From Treponema sp. (GTDB lineage: Bacteria > Spirochaetota > Spirochaetia > Treponematales > Treponemataceae), in the NCBI GenBank assembly GCA_017549025.1, contig JAFYWB010000015.1, forward strand, positions 100,866 through 164,865: 64,000 nt of DNA, written 5' to 3'. Shown one piece after another: positions 42,817 through 52,683 of this stretch. The notes beneath the pieces were generated by a model that was not told where the DNA came from, ran no database searches, and worked only from the letters and a program-made list of their open reading frames with translations. Made by a program: the position numbers and the translations under genes. How positions within the stretch are numbered: the stretch's first letter is position 1; every line of letters begins with the position of its first letter.

Positions 42817-43716
42817 TTAGCCCTCCTGCTCACTCTTCAAAGAGATAACCATATAAATGCTTGCACAAATAGAAAGCACTATAAATCCGATTACAGAAAC
42901 AGCAGCTGCTTCTCCAAACTTACCGGAACTGAAGGACAAGTCATACAGATAGGTTACCAAGGTATGGGTCTGATCTGCAGGGTCTCCCTTAGAAATTGTC
43001 CAGATAATGGGGAAGGAGTTGAAGACGTAGATAATATTCAATACGGTGGAAACAGACAAGCTGGGCATTACCAGAGGCAATGTGATTTTAAACAACTTAC
43101 CCCAGAATCCGATTCCGTCTACATCAGCAGCCTCATACAAGGCACCATCAATACTCTGCAAACCAGACAAAACACAGAAGGTAACAAAGGGGATAGTTAC
43201 GAAGATACCAACCCAACATTCCCAAGCAAAGAATGCTGCAGGAGTTGCTGTCCAGTTAACGTAGCTATCGATAAGTCCCAAGTTATACAACAAGGTGTTT
43301 AAGGCTCCATATTCAGGGCTGATGATGTACTTCCAAACTACAGCCTGAATAATCAATGCTGTTGCCCAAGGGAATACGATAACGGCACGTGCAATTTTTC
43401 GTCCCTTGAATTCTACATTCAAAATCATGGCCAAGGTAAAACCAATGACAGTAGAAAGACCTACAACAACAATAGTCCATACAAGAGTATTTTGCAGCGT
43501 GTGCCAAAAGGTGGGATTATTAAAGATGCTAATATAGTTTGCAATCCCATTCCAGCCACGATTTATACCAGCCTTACTGATTTCAGAAAAGGATGATTGA
43601 AATACGGTGATAATGGGAATCAAGATCATAACACCCATCATCAATATACTTGGCAAAAGCCATACGTATGGCTCCACTTTTCGCACTGTCTGCAGTGTTT
43701 GAGAGGTTGCCTTCAT
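42817..43716 (-). CDS. Carbohydrate ABC transporter permease, MalF type
   Basis: The 299-aa protein has six transmembrane segments (VWLLPSILMMGVMILIPIIT first) and the EAA loop ALYEAADVDGIGFWGKLFKI. It forms the membrane channel with the MalG-type permease. A good AGGAGG precedes the ATG. It follows the substrate-binding protein after a 129-bp gap that contains a terminator-like hairpin. Confidence 0.92.
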   Translation of the reverse strand: MKATSQTLQTVRKVEPYVWLLPSILMMGVMILIPIITVFQSSFSEISKAGINRGWNGIANYISIFNNPTFWHTLQNTLVWTIVVVGLSTVIGFTLAMILNVEFKGRKIARAVIVFPWATALIIQAVVWKYIISPEYGALNTLLYNLGLIDSYVNWTATPAAFFAWECWVGIFVTIPFVTFCVLSGLQSIDGALYEAADVDGIGFWGKLFKITLPLVMPSLSVSTVLNIIYVFNSFPIIWTISKGDPADQTHTLVTYLYDLSFSSGKFGEAAAVSVIGFIVLSICASIYMVISLKSEQEG

Positions 43717-43775
43717 TTGCTGATTCCTCCTAGCTAATAGTGGATACGAAAACTTTTTGTAAGAATTCGTATGTT

Positions 43776-43807
43776 AAAAAAAGGGCCTGAATATAATCCA
43801 GGCCCTT
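43776..43807 (-). terminator. Intra-operon hairpin between binding protein and permeases
   Basis: AAGGGCCTG (43781-43789) and CAGGCCCTT (43799-43807) pair perfectly; on the minus strand six T follow. Partial termination here would make more binding protein than permease, as in many ABC operons. Confidence 0.8.
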
Positions 43808-43845
43808 CAATAAAATCAGTATTGATAAAAGCTTCTTAGAGAAAC

Positions 43846-45120
43846 TTATTTACCAGCAACCTGAGCCTGCAATGCGTCCAATGCGTCCTTAGCAGAAATC
43901 AATCCCTGACCAACCTTCTGCTCAACATCGATTACACCATTGCGAACGTCCATCCACTCGGGCTTCTGCATGGGGTAGAACTGACAAGTAGGAAGAACTG
44001 CACAGAATGTTGCAAAGTACTCGGAGGAACCAGTCTTTGTGCTTCCACCCTGAGTGTGCTTTTCAGCGTTCTTTGCCAAGTAGTCAGAAGCATCCAATGT
44101 TGCGGGCAAGAATCCTTCGTATACCATGTAGTCGGAGTAGGTCTCGCAAGCATAGAATGCGTCGAAGAACTTGGAGATAGCAGCTGTACGTGCAGCCTGA
44201 TCAGCAGCCTTCTTGTCCTTGAATACCATCAGCTGGTCGCATACACCAAGACCAATTCCCTTTCCAGGAATGTTAGCTACTTCGTAGTTTACAGTAGAGT
44301 CTGCAGCAACCATGTTCATAGGACCAATCATCATAGCTACGTTACCAGCACTGAAGGAATCCTGGAGTGCATAGCGAGTATCTGTATAAGGACCAGCGTT
44401 TACATAACCACCGTCAATCAAGGACTTGATGTACTCAACAGCTGCAATGTTTTCAGCAGAGTTCAAGTTCCAGTTACCAGCAGCGTCTACGTATCCACCA
44501 CCAAAGTTCCAGCTGTAGTATGAGAATGCAGCCTGTCCTTCGTCAGTAGAAATGTCCAATGCCCAAGGAGTTACCTGTGAACCATAGGTTGCACGGATAG
44601 CCTTGGATGCAGCGATAACTTCGTCCCAAGTGGTGGGAGGAGTGGTGATTCCAGCACCGTTCAGCAAGTCAACATTGCAGAACAAAGCACGGCAGGAAGC
44701 CAAGATGGGAAGTGCCCAAATGGTTCCGTCCATTTCGTTGGAGTTCCAGAAGCTGGGGATAATCTGAGCCTGAACAGCAGCAGAGGTGTACTCTGTAGCG
44801 GGCATCAACAGATCGTCAGCAACATAGTCTGCAAAACCAGAAATGTTCAAGATGTCAGGCTGTTCGCCAGTTGAAATACGAGTTGTAACAACAGAGTAGA
44901 TGTCGTTCCAAGAAACGATTTCGATGTTCAAATCAATGTCAGCATTGGCAGCTTCAAAATTCTTTTCGAATTCAGTCCACCATTCTTTTGTGTAGTTACC
45001 ATACTGAGAGATGATAACATCCAAAACCTGCTTGTCAGCCTTCTTAGCTTCTGGCTTGCTACATCCAACCATTGAGAACAATGTAGCAACTACTAACAAG
45101 ATTCCTACAATCTTTTTCAT
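43846..45120 (-). CDS. Carbohydrate ABC transporter substrate-binding lipoprotein
   Basis: A CUT1-family solute-binding protein of about 424 aa (bacterial extracellular solute-binding family 1). It has a lipoprotein signal MKKIVGILLVVATLFSMVGC-SK and the two-lobed fold typical of MalE relatives (ISTGEQPDILNISGFADYV, TTPPTTWDEVIAASKAIRA, AGNVAMMIGPMNMVA). The ORF extends 12 codons upstream, but GGAGGAAAA sits before the ATG at 45120. It is the first gene of the transporter operon and has a perfect consensus promoter. Confidence 0.92.
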   Translation of the reverse strand: MKKIVGILLVVATLFSMVGCSKPEAKKADKQVLDVIISQYGNYTKEWWTEFEKNFEAANADIDLNIEIVSWNDIYSVVTTRISTGEQPDILNISGFADYVADDLLMPATEYTSAAVQAQIIPSFWNSNEMDGTIWALPILASCRALFCNVDLLNGAGITTPPTTWDEVIAASKAIRATYGSQVTPWALDISTDEGQAAFSYYSWNFGGGYVDAAGNWNLNSAENIAAVEYIKSLIDGGYVNAGPYTDTRYALQDSFSAGNVAMMIGPMNMVAADSTVNYEVANIPGKGIGLGVCDQLMVFKDKKAADQAARTAAISKFFDAFYACETYSDYMVYEGFLPATLDASDYLAKNAEKHTQGGSTKTGSSEYFATFCAVLPTCQFYPMQKPEWMDVRNGVIDVEQKVGQGLISAKDALDALQAQVAGK

Positions 45121-45159
45121 TCTTTTTCCTCCTAATCTTACAAAAAAAGAAATCACTTT

Positions 45160-45188
45160 ATTATACCCCGCTATAATCTAGCTGTCAA
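45160..45188 (-). promoter_or_regulatory. Consensus promoter of the sugar ABC operon
   Basis: On the minus strand TTGACA (45188-45183), a 17-bp spacer and TATAAT (45165-45160), 40 bp before the start codon. Both boxes match the sigma-70 consensus exactly. Confidence 0.85.
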
Positions 45189-45231
45189 ATTCCTTTTTAT
45201 AGAATTCTATATATTTTTACTTATTTTTTTT

Positions 45232-45711
45232 TTATTCGGGATATACCAAGTGGGCCTGGTCAATGGAATACAGGGTGTTTTCCAGAAAGCGACGGGCAAG
45301 CCAGTTGGCCATGGGCAGATTCATATCAAGGTAATTGCCACAATCTTTTGGGCAAGCACCAGGAATCTCGCCTTGGAAATCACGGATAAACTCGTACATT
45401 TCTGTCAGCAATGGGACCACCTGGGCAGAGGTGTATTCTCCAGCCAACAGAAGATAAAAACCGGTGCGACAGCCCATGGGACCAAAATACACAATCTTTG
45501 GGCCAAATTCCTGATGATTTCGCAAGAAGGTGGCGCCCAAATGCTCCATGGCGTGCATTTCCGCCGTATTCATTACTGGCTCACGATTAGGGGCAGTCAT
45601 TCTAATATCAAAGGTGGTGACAATGGAATTTCCCACAGAATCGGTGCGGGAAACGTACACCCCAGGCTCCAGCTTGATGTGGTCAATGGTAAAACTTGCA
45701 ATCTTTTCCAT
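45232..45711 (-). CDS. luxS: S-ribosylhomocysteine lyase
   Basis: Splits S-ribosylhomocysteine into homocysteine and DPD, the precursor of AI-2, in the activated methyl cycle. The 159-aa protein has metal ligands H53 and H57 with catalytic E56 in HAMEHLGATFLRNH, catalytic C81 in GPMGCRTGFYLLL and metal ligand C124 in CGNY. All key residues are present. metK lies about 8.5 kb away. The ribosome-binding site (GAGGAG) is rather far from the ATG. It is divergent from the chemoreceptor operon. Confidence 0.96.
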   Translation of the reverse strand: MEKIASFTIDHIKLEPGVYVSRTDSVGNSIVTTFDIRMTAPNREPVMNTAEMHAMEHLGATFLRNHQEFGPKIVYFGPMGCRTGFYLLLAGEYTSAQVVPLLTEMYEFIRDFQGEIPGACPKDCGNYLDMNLPMANWLARRFLENTLYSIDQAHLVYPE

Positions 45712-45876
45712 AATAATAGTAAGCTCCTCAACAAGATTTATACGCTTCGTCTACTGTACCACGATTCGCTTTCTGTGCATAGATTTTGCTATAATCCTGT
45801 TCGATAAAAAAATAATTAAAGCATCAAATTCCCCAACATTTCTATAAAAAAATCTCTTTTCCTCTGCCATAAAACA

Positions 45877-45885
45877 TGATATAGT
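45877..45885 (+). promoter_or_regulatory. Extended -10 promoter of the chemoreceptor operon
   Basis: TGATATAGT (TGn plus TATAGT at 45880-45885), 30 bp before the start. A nearly identical TGGTATAGT lies before metK. No clear -35 box is seen. Confidence 0.45.
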
Positions 45886-45915
45886 ACTTAGAGTATCTTA
45901 GCCCAAGGAACATCC

Positions 45916-48117
45916 ATGAAAGAATTCAAGAGAAGGGTATCTATAGCCCAAGTAATCTTCCTGTTAAGTATTGTACCAGTAATTGTTGTAGCACTTGCAT
46001 CTTCATGGGTAGGAAATTACACCACGACAAAAAATATAAAAAAAACAGCAACCCAATTAGTACAAATTTCTACAGAAAAATTAGCTTCAGATGTAAACAA
46101 CATTCTTCTTCAATATTATGAACGAGTAAAAAGCTTGGCTACAGCTGCCATTACAGTGACTTCTCCAGAGGTATTACAGCAAGCTGCTATAAACCTTACC
46201 GATGACTTTCATGATGATTTTTCCCTCTATTATGCCACTGCCATATCCCGATTCGATGAAAATGGCTTTTATGTAGACAGTAGTGGCTGGGAACCTCCTG
46301 TTGAATGGAATCCCCTAGAACGGCCTTGGTACAAGAGTGCCATTGCCACTCCGCGGGAAATTGCCATAACTGACCCCTACCTTGACGCAAAGACAGACTC
46401 CTTGTGTGTAACTGTTGCTTACACAGCTACAGACCACAGTGGAGCTATTGTTGGAGTTGCAGCAGCCGACTTGGGATTGAATGGGCTTTCTCAATTAATA
46501 AACGATTTTAAGGTTTCTCCCAGCAGCTCCTGCTATTTAGTGGATACCCAAGGCTCCTATCTTGTTCACTCCGATTCCAGCAAGCTTATGGCAGATTCCA
46601 TTCTTATTGATCATAAAGAAATCTCTCACAATCTTTTGACCAATAGTTCAAGCAGCTTTATCAGCAACAATCAGTATTTTGCTATTGTGCCTGTGGAAGG
46701 AACACCATGGTTCATGGTAACCACAGGAAATATTTCAGACTTTACCAATTCCATACGAGAAACCATCAAGTTGATTATGCTGGTTATGGTCATTCAAGTC
46801 ATTTTAATTACCGCTGCCACTTTTATCTTTTCTCGGAACATCAGTAAGGTCTTTAAAAAAATGGTAGACCATTGCAATCAATTTTCTCAAGGAAACTTTA
46901 CAGAGAATTTTGCTTCGTATTCCATCAAAGAGGCCGAAGATTTGTCCCGTGGCTTTGAAACCTTTTCACAAAACGTCAGAATGTTGGTGGCCAAGATATT
47001 CAAATCTGCAGGGGCTGTTGTAGATTCCTCCGCTTCTCTGGCACAGGTTTCCACTTCCATTGGGGATTCTGTAGGAGAAACAGTTTTGGCTATTTCTCAG
47101 ATGGATGCTTCTTCTGCCAATCAAACCATTGCCGTGCAGCAGGTTGACAATGCGGTAACAAAAATCGTGGGTGAAGCTGAAAAATTGAGTAAGGAAATTG
47201 ATACCCAGAACCAGCTCATCGCTTATTCCAGTACTTCTATCGAAGAAATTGTTGCCAGTATAGAATCCGTTCATGTTCGTATCAATACTGCCGCCAGCCA
47301 CGTGGAGGAATTAGTAAAGCTGGCCTCTAACAACAAGGATGCGGTAAGTCAGGCTACACAAAACATTGTGAACGTGCGCCAAGAATCTGCTTCCTTGCAG
47401 GAAATGAACTCCGTTATTTCATCTGTAGCAGCCCAAACGAACCTGCTGGCCATGAATGCCGCCATTGAAGCTGCCCACGCAGGAGCTGCAGGAAAGGGAT
47501 TTGCTGTTGTTGCAGACGAAATCCGCAAGCTGGCAGAAACAGCTGCAAAGCAGTCGAGCTCATCTTCTGCTTACCTCAAATCCATTCAAGGTAAGATTGA
47601 TGGCATTGCAGAAACAGCAGTGAACATTGATAAGTCCTTTGCCGTTACCATCCAACGAATCAATGATATTTCTCAAGTAGTAACTCAACTGGAGCAGGCT
47701 ACTGGTGAACAAGAAATGCTTTCTGAGCAGGTGCTGCGTTCTCTCCACGATATAGAAGATAGTACCCATCACATTACCGCAAATGTGGAGGAAATTACCT
47801 CCAGCACTAGCCAAACCTCCCAGCTGTGTCACAAGCTTAAGAGCCTGAACGACGATGTAAACCACGGACTTACTTCCTGTAAAGAAGCTTCCACACAGAT
47901 GCAGCAGGCCACCGAGCACATTAACACCGTAGCAGCCTCCACCAAGAAATCTGTTGCTGAGCTGATAGATTCTGTAAGCACCTTCAAAGTGGAGCGACGA
48001 GTGGGCCCAGAAGATCGAAGAAAAAAGCCTATGGAGCTTCCTGCAGAGCGGGAACGACGAAAGCTTAAGGATAGACGGAAAAACAAGATTTCCTTAACAC
48101 CACCAACTGTATCATAA
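45916..48117 (+). CDS. Methyl-accepting chemotaxis protein with Cache sensor
   Basis: The 733-aa chemoreceptor has TM1 near residues 12-33, a periplasmic double-Cache-type domain ([49 protein letters not shown]), TM2 near 285-308, HAMP and a signalling hairpin with the conserved tip ([35 protein letters not shown]). The C-terminus is basic and polar, without a pentapeptide tether. It is the first gene of an operon with galK, galT and a GGDEF gene, which suggests a sugar or metabolite ligand. Confidence 0.93.
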   Translation: MKEFKRRVSIAQVIFLLSIVPVIVVALASSWVGNYTTTKNIKKTATQLVQISTEKLASDVNNILLQYYERVKSLATAAITVTSPEVLQQAAINLTDDFHDDFSLYYATAISRFDENGFYVDSSGWEPPVEWNPLERPWYKSAIATPREIAITDPYLDAKTDSLCVTVAYTATDHSGAIVGVAAADLGLNGLSQLINDFKVSPSSSCYLVDTQGSYLVHSDSSKLMADSILIDHKEISHNLLTNSSSSFISNNQYFAIVPVEGTPWFMVTTGNISDFTNSIRETIKLIMLVMVIQVILITAATFIFSRNISKVFKKMVDHCNQFSQGNFTENFASYSIKEAEDLSRGFETFSQNVRMLVAKIFKSAGAVVDSSASLAQVSTSIGDSVGETVLAISQMDASSANQTIAVQQVDNAVTKIVGEAEKLSKEIDTQNQLIAYSSTSIEEIVASIESVHVRINTAASHVEELVKLASNNKDAVSQATQNIVNVRQESASLQEMNSVISSVAAQTNLLAMNAAIEAAHAGAAGKGFAVVADEIRKLAETAAKQSSSSSAYLKSIQGKIDGIAETAVNIDKSFAVTIQRINDISQVVTQLEQATGEQEMLSEQVLRSLHDIEDSTHHITANVEEITSSTSQTSQLCHKLKSLNDDVNHGLTSCKEASTQMQQATEHINTVAASTKKSVAELIDSVSTFKVERRVGPEDRRKKPMELPAERERRKLKDRRKNKISLTPPTVS

Positions 48118-48130
48118 AGGAGAAGAATAG

Positions 48131-49393
48131 ATGTCACAGGATTATGCTGTTTTAACACAACTTGCAAGTGAGGATGTTCCCGCTTTGAAGCAGGAACTGG
48201 AACGACGTTTTGTAGAAATGTATGGAGCGAGTTCAGAAGCAATCAAATTCTTTGCCGCTCCAGCTCGAATCAATATTATTGGTGAGCATATTGACTACAA
48301 TGGTGGTATGGTTCTGCCCACCGCCATTGACCGCTACATTTTCCTAGCAATTCGTGGAAGAAAGGATACCACCATCAATTACGATGATATCCGTTTTCCT
48401 GGTCGCTTTACCTTTGACATTACCGAGAGTTTTTCTTATAAGAAGGAAAGCGATTACTGCAATTACTTGAACGGTGTAATCACCATTCTGAAAGACAGAG
48501 GAGTTTCCTTCCCCACAGGCTTTGACGCACTGTTCTTCAGCTGTATCCCAGACGGCGGTGGCGTTTCCTCATCTTCAGCTTTGGAATGCTGCTTTGTGTC
48601 TGCCATGAGCCACATGTATAATGGAAACGTAAATCCTGTGGACAATGCTCTTATTGGACAGGAAACTGAGCATCGATTTATGAACGTACAGTGCGGAATT
48701 ATGGATCAGTTCATCATTTCAACAGGACGCAAGGACTCCGCCGTTCTCTTGAACTGCGCCACCTTAGACTACCAGTACATTCCCTTGAACTTGGGCGACT
48801 ACCGTTTTATTGTCATGAACAGCAACAAGAAGCGGCAGCTGGCAGACTCCAAGTACAACCAGCGTGTAGCTGAATGTAAGGAAGGCTTGGAAATTTTGAA
48901 TCAGGCACTGACTGCACAGGGAAAGGCTACCGTAGCAAATCCTTGTTCCATGACAACTGAGCAGCTGGAGGTTTTACAGGAAGCCCTGAAAACTGCCACC
49001 CCAAAAACAGCTGAGTCAGAAGTAATTTATCGCCGAATGCGCCACTGTCGCTTGGAAAACCAACGGGTATACAAGGCCACCGATGCCTTAAAATCCGGTA
49101 ATCTCCAGGAACTGGGACAGCTGATGAACGCTTCCCACGAATCTTTAAAGACAGATTACGAAACAACAGGTATTGAGCTAGACACATTGAATCAGGAAGC
49201 AAATAAGATTGCAGGCTGTCTTGGTGCCAGAGTAACAGGAGCTGGATTTGGTGGCTGTGCCATTGCCTTGGTACACAAGGACTCCATTCCCGCATTTATT
49301 GACACTGTGGGAGCTGCTTACAAGGAAAAGATAGGCTATGAGGCCACCTTCTTCCAGTGCGCTACAGGAAACGGTGCAGGCCCACTGGCATAA
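48131..49393 (+). CDS. galK: Galactokinase
   Basis: Phosphorylates galactose to galactose-1-phosphate. The 420-aa GHMP kinase has the galactokinase signature PARINIIGEHIDYNGGMVLP (Ile in place of the usual Thr in GEHTDYN), the ATP loop PDGGGVSSSSALECC, and motif 3 ARVTGAGFGGCAIALV. Catalytic Asp lies in NVQCGIMDQFI. AAAGGAGAAG precedes the ATG, 13 bp after the chemoreceptor. The GHMP loop departs slightly from GxGLSSSAS, yet all motif positions are filled, so it should be active. Confidence 0.93.
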   Translation: MSQDYAVLTQLASEDVPALKQELERRFVEMYGASSEAIKFFAAPARINIIGEHIDYNGGMVLPTAIDRYIFLAIRGRKDTTINYDDIRFPGRFTFDITESFSYKKESDYCNYLNGVITILKDRGVSFPTGFDALFFSCIPDGGGVSSSSALECCFVSAMSHMYNGNVNPVDNALIGQETEHRFMNVQCGIMDQFIISTGRKDSAVLLNCATLDYQYIPLNLGDYRFIVMNSNKKRQLADSKYNQRVAECKEGLEILNQALTAQGKATVANPCSMTTEQLEVLQEALKTATPKTAESEVIYRRMRHCRLENQRVYKATDALKSGNLQELGQLMNASHESLKTDYETTGIELDTLNQEANKIAGCLGARVTGAGFGGCAIALVHKDSIPAFIDTVGAAYKEKIGYEATFFQCATGNGAGPLA

Positions 49394-49452
49394 TGTACCA
49401 GTAATTTAAGGTACAGAGCTTGGAATCGATAATTTGCGAGGAGGATACGAGG

Positions 49453-51003
49453 ATGATTTGTGATTTGATTCGACAATTAGTAGAATATGGTCTGGAATGT
49501 GGTTTGGTAAAGCCAGAAGATACCATCTATACCGTGAACAGGCTTTTTGCCTTGTTCAAGCTGGATGGAGATGAAACAGCAATCCCTACAGGAGAGCTGA
49601 CAAAAGCTTCATCTGGTAGCAGCCATAATCTGGAGCAAATTCTGGCAGCCATGATGGACTGGGCCTTTGACAATGGTTTGTTGGAGGAAAATTCCGTTGG
49701 CTACCGAGACATTTTGGACACAGCAATCATGGGTTGCCTCACCCCTCCTCCCTCACAGGTCATAGCCGAATTCAACGCTCTGTACAAGGAATCTCCTCAG
49801 GCTGCCACCAACTGGTTCTACGACTTTTCCCAAAACAACGACTACATCCGTCGTTACAGAATCCAGCGTGACATGAAGTGGATTACTCCCACAGAATACG
49901 GAGACTTAGACATTACCATCAACCTGTCCAAGCCAGAAAAGGATCCCAAGGCCATTGCCGCAGCCAAGCTGAAGCCTCAGGGCGGTTATCCCAAGTGCCA
50001 GCTCTGTGTGGAAAACGAAGGCTACGCTGGCCGCCTGGACCATCCCGCTCGTAGCACTCACCGCATTATTCCAGTAACCATCCAAGGAGAAGCTTGGGGC
50101 TTCCAGTATTCTCCCTACGTGTACTACAACGAGCATTGTATCCTGCTGAATCAGGCTCACACTCCCATGGCCATCAACAAGGCGGCCTTTGGTAAGCTCT
50201 TTGACTTTGTGCGACAATTCCCCCACTACATGGTGGGCTCCAACGCAGACCTGCCCATCGTAGGTGGTTCCATCTTGAGTCACGAGCATTTCCAGGGAGG
50301 AAACTACACCTTCCCCATGGCTCGTGCCCCCATGGAAACAAGCTTTACAATTCAGCGATTCCCCCAAATTGAAGCAGGAATCATCAAGTGGCCCATGTCC
50401 GTTATCCGATTGCGTCACCAGGATCCAGAGCTTTTGGTGGAGGCCGCAGACTTTATCCTCACCAGCTGGCGTGAATACAGCGACCCAGAAGCAGGAATTT
50501 TTGCACGGTCTGGGGACACTCCCCACAACACTATTACCCCCATCGTGCGGTTCCGAGATGGCGCCTACGAAATCGATTTGGCTCTCCGCAACAATATCAC
50601 CACAGAGGAGCATCCATTTGGTGTGTTCCATCCCCACGCAGAGCTGCACCACATCAAGAAGGAAAACATCGGCTTGATTGAGGTAATGGGATTAGCTATT
50701 CTCCCAGCCCGACTCAAAACTGAGCTGGAGCTTTTGGCTCAATTCATTGTGGCAAACAAGGATTCTGTGGAAAGCTGGGACAGTCAGGTTGCTTCTTTGG
50801 ATGAAACCACAAAAGAAGCCATTACCAAGCACTTGGATTGGGCAAAGGATTTTGCTTCCAGCTGTACAAAAGACAATGTACATCAGGTATTGCAGCAAGA
50901 GGTTGGCAAGGTATTCCTTCAGGTGTTGAGTCATGCAGGTGTATTCAAGCGTGATTCAGAAGGTCAAAAGGCCTTCCTTCGGTTTGCATCAAGTCTTAAC
51001 TAA
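49453..51003 (+). CDS. galT: UTP/UDP-glucose--hexose-1-phosphate uridylyltransferase, class II
   Basis: Swaps UMP between UDP-glucose and galactose-1-phosphate in the Leloir pathway. The 516-aa protein is of the long GalT class II found in Gram-positive bacteria: TPPPSQVIAEFNALY, GGSILSHEHFQGGNYTFPMA and FHPHAELHHIKKENIGLIEV. The HPH and HHIKKENIG blocks carry the active-site and metal-binding histidines. The ORF reaches back to 49420, but GAGGAGG at about 49438-49444 fits ATG 49453. galE and galM are not in the window. Confidence 0.92.
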   Translation: MICDLIRQLVEYGLECGLVKPEDTIYTVNRLFALFKLDGDETAIPTGELTKASSGSSHNLEQILAAMMDWAFDNGLLEENSVGYRDILDTAIMGCLTPPPSQVIAEFNALYKESPQAATNWFYDFSQNNDYIRRYRIQRDMKWITPTEYGDLDITINLSKPEKDPKAIAAAKLKPQGGYPKCQLCVENEGYAGRLDHPARSTHRIIPVTIQGEAWGFQYSPYVYYNEHCILLNQAHTPMAINKAAFGKLFDFVRQFPHYMVGSNADLPIVGGSILSHEHFQGGNYTFPMARAPMETSFTIQRFPQIEAGIIKWPMSVIRLRHQDPELLVEAADFILTSWREYSDPEAGIFARSGDTPHNTITPIVRFRDGAYEIDLALRNNITTEEHPFGVFHPHAELHHIKKENIGLIEVMGLAILPARLKTELELLAQFIVANKDSVESWDSQVASLDETTKEAITKHLDWAKDFASSCTKDNVHQVLQQEVGKVFLQVLSHAGVFKRDSEGQKAFLRFASSLN

Positions 51004-51018
51004 GAGCAGAACAGGAAC

Positions 51019-52680
51019 ATGAACACAGGCTCACGAAAATATCTTTACGTACTTATTTCTTCTCAGGTAGTCATTTGTGTTGTGGCTTCTATTCTTTTAT
51101 CCTGCTTGATAAGCAACATGGCTACCTACATGGTGGGCCTTTTGGAAGAGGATGCTCTCATCATCACCGAGCGCAAGATGAGGGAGCGAGTGGACAATAT
51201 GATTGGTTACATTGAGCACGAGCGAGAAACTATTCTATCTGTTGTCCAAACTCAGGGAGAATTCATCAGTCGTATGGCAACTCACACTGCATCACAAGGC
51301 CGAGAGGCCTTGTACGAGTGGGTGCGATTCCTTGACACCATGGCTAACGGACAAGCCCTACAAATTATTTTGTACGATCCCTATAATCATGAGAAAATAG
51401 AGTTTCTTAATGTTGATGGTAAAATACAAGAGGTAAAATCTTATATTTCTCTTGTAGACTGGTATACCTATGCGGCAAGCTGTCCGTACCACATTATCAC
51501 TCCCTACAACAACATAAATCTTTTCGTTCTTGCCTCCCAGGAAAGCATCAACGAAATTGCAAAGAATTTTATCTATCGCTTGATTCATGCCACTGCATAC
51601 GGTTCTGATGGATACATTTGGGTAAATGAGGTTCTAGACTACCAAGGTGGAGATGATTATGCCATTCGTGTGATTCATCCCAACCAGATTGAAAAAGAAG
51701 GAATGCACCTCAGCACCCATACTCAAGACTCAGAAGGAAATTATCCGTACCGTGATGAGCTTGAAGGAATTATGGCCGAAGGTGAAATTTTCCATACCTA
51801 TTATTTCCAAAATGCAGATGGAAGCAGTACAAAAAAAGCTTCCTATGCAACGATTTACGAGCCATTCAACTGGATTGTTGCCACAGGAGAGTCTCTCTCT
51901 AGCGTATTCTTTGACACGCACACCCAAACCACGGACTTGCACTCCTACAGCAAGGGAATGATCAAAACAGTGCTGATTTCCATTATCAGCCTTTTGATTC
52001 TTGTTTTTACCGTGGACATTGTAGTAATTCTTTTGAGTTACATGCGCCGTAATCACCAGCTCAATGAATTTATTGAAAATGAAACGAAACGGGATCCTCT
52101 CACGGGAACATTTAACAGAAAATCTGGTGAGGAATTGCTGAACACCTTATTCCATCAATTCAAAACAACAGGTGGACAATCACCTTTGATTATGATGCTG
52201 GACTTGGATAACTTTAAGAAAACCAACGACACCTATGGTCATGACGTTGGAGATGAGGTTTTGCGACGTACCACTCAGGAAATCCTAAGTCGTATCCGTT
52301 CTGCAGACAAGCTGTTCCGTTGGGGTGGAGAGGAATTTATCCTTCTGTTCAACGGTGCCGACAAGGATTACGACAGTACCCTTGCCACAAAGATTCTTAC
52401 TTGTGTCAATCGGCTCCAATTCAAAACGGACAAGGGAACGTTCCGCACATCCGTATCCATCGGTTCTGCATTGTTCCGCCTTACTGACAACGGCTGGCAG
52501 GAAGGGTTAAAGCGAGCTGACATAGCCTTGTACCATTCCAAGGGAAAAGGAAGAAATTGCTATACCAATTATGACAATGATATAGAATTAAATCCCTCCC
52601 TGGAAAGTGTCTTTATTAAGCAGCGGGAATCAGATCCAGACGTAAGCTATCTGTATTCCCACCAAGAACAAGAGGATTAA
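51019..52680 (+). CDS. Cache-domain diguanylate cyclase
   Basis: Makes cyclic di-GMP. The 553-aa membrane protein has TM1 near residues 12-32, a periplasmic Cache-like domain (ATAYGSDGYIWVNEVLDYQG, AIYEPFNWIVATGESL), TM2 near 315-337 and a GGDEF domain. The active-site loop is FRWGGEEFILLF and the metal-binding Asp lies in MMLDLDNFKKTNDTYGHDVG. An RxxD inhibitory site four residues before the loop could be RSAD. It is the last gene of the chemoreceptor-galK-galT operon, starting 15 bp after galT, which links galactose use to c-di-GMP control of motility. Confidence 0.92.
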   Translation: MNTGSRKYLYVLISSQVVICVVASILLSCLISNMATYMVGLLEEDALIITERKMRERVDNMIGYIEHERETILSVVQTQGEFISRMATHTASQGREALYEWVRFLDTMANGQALQIILYDPYNHEKIEFLNVDGKIQEVKSYISLVDWYTYAASCPYHIITPYNNINLFVLASQESINEIAKNFIYRLIHATAYGSDGYIWVNEVLDYQGGDDYAIRVIHPNQIEKEGMHLSTHTQDSEGNYPYRDELEGIMAEGEIFHTYYFQNADGSSTKKASYATIYEPFNWIVATGESLSSVFFDTHTQTTDLHSYSKGMIKTVLISIISLLILVFTVDIVVILLSYMRRNHQLNEFIENETKRDPLTGTFNRKSGEELLNTLFHQFKTTGGQSPLIMMLDLDNFKKTNDTYGHDVGDEVLRRTTQEILSRIRSADKLFRWGGEEFILLFNGADKDYDSTLATKILTCVNRLQFKTDKGTFRTSVSIGSALFRLTDNGWQEGLKRADIALYHSKGKGRNCYTNYDNDIELNPSLESVFIKQRESDPDVSYLYSHQEQED

Positions 52681-52683
52681 GCC

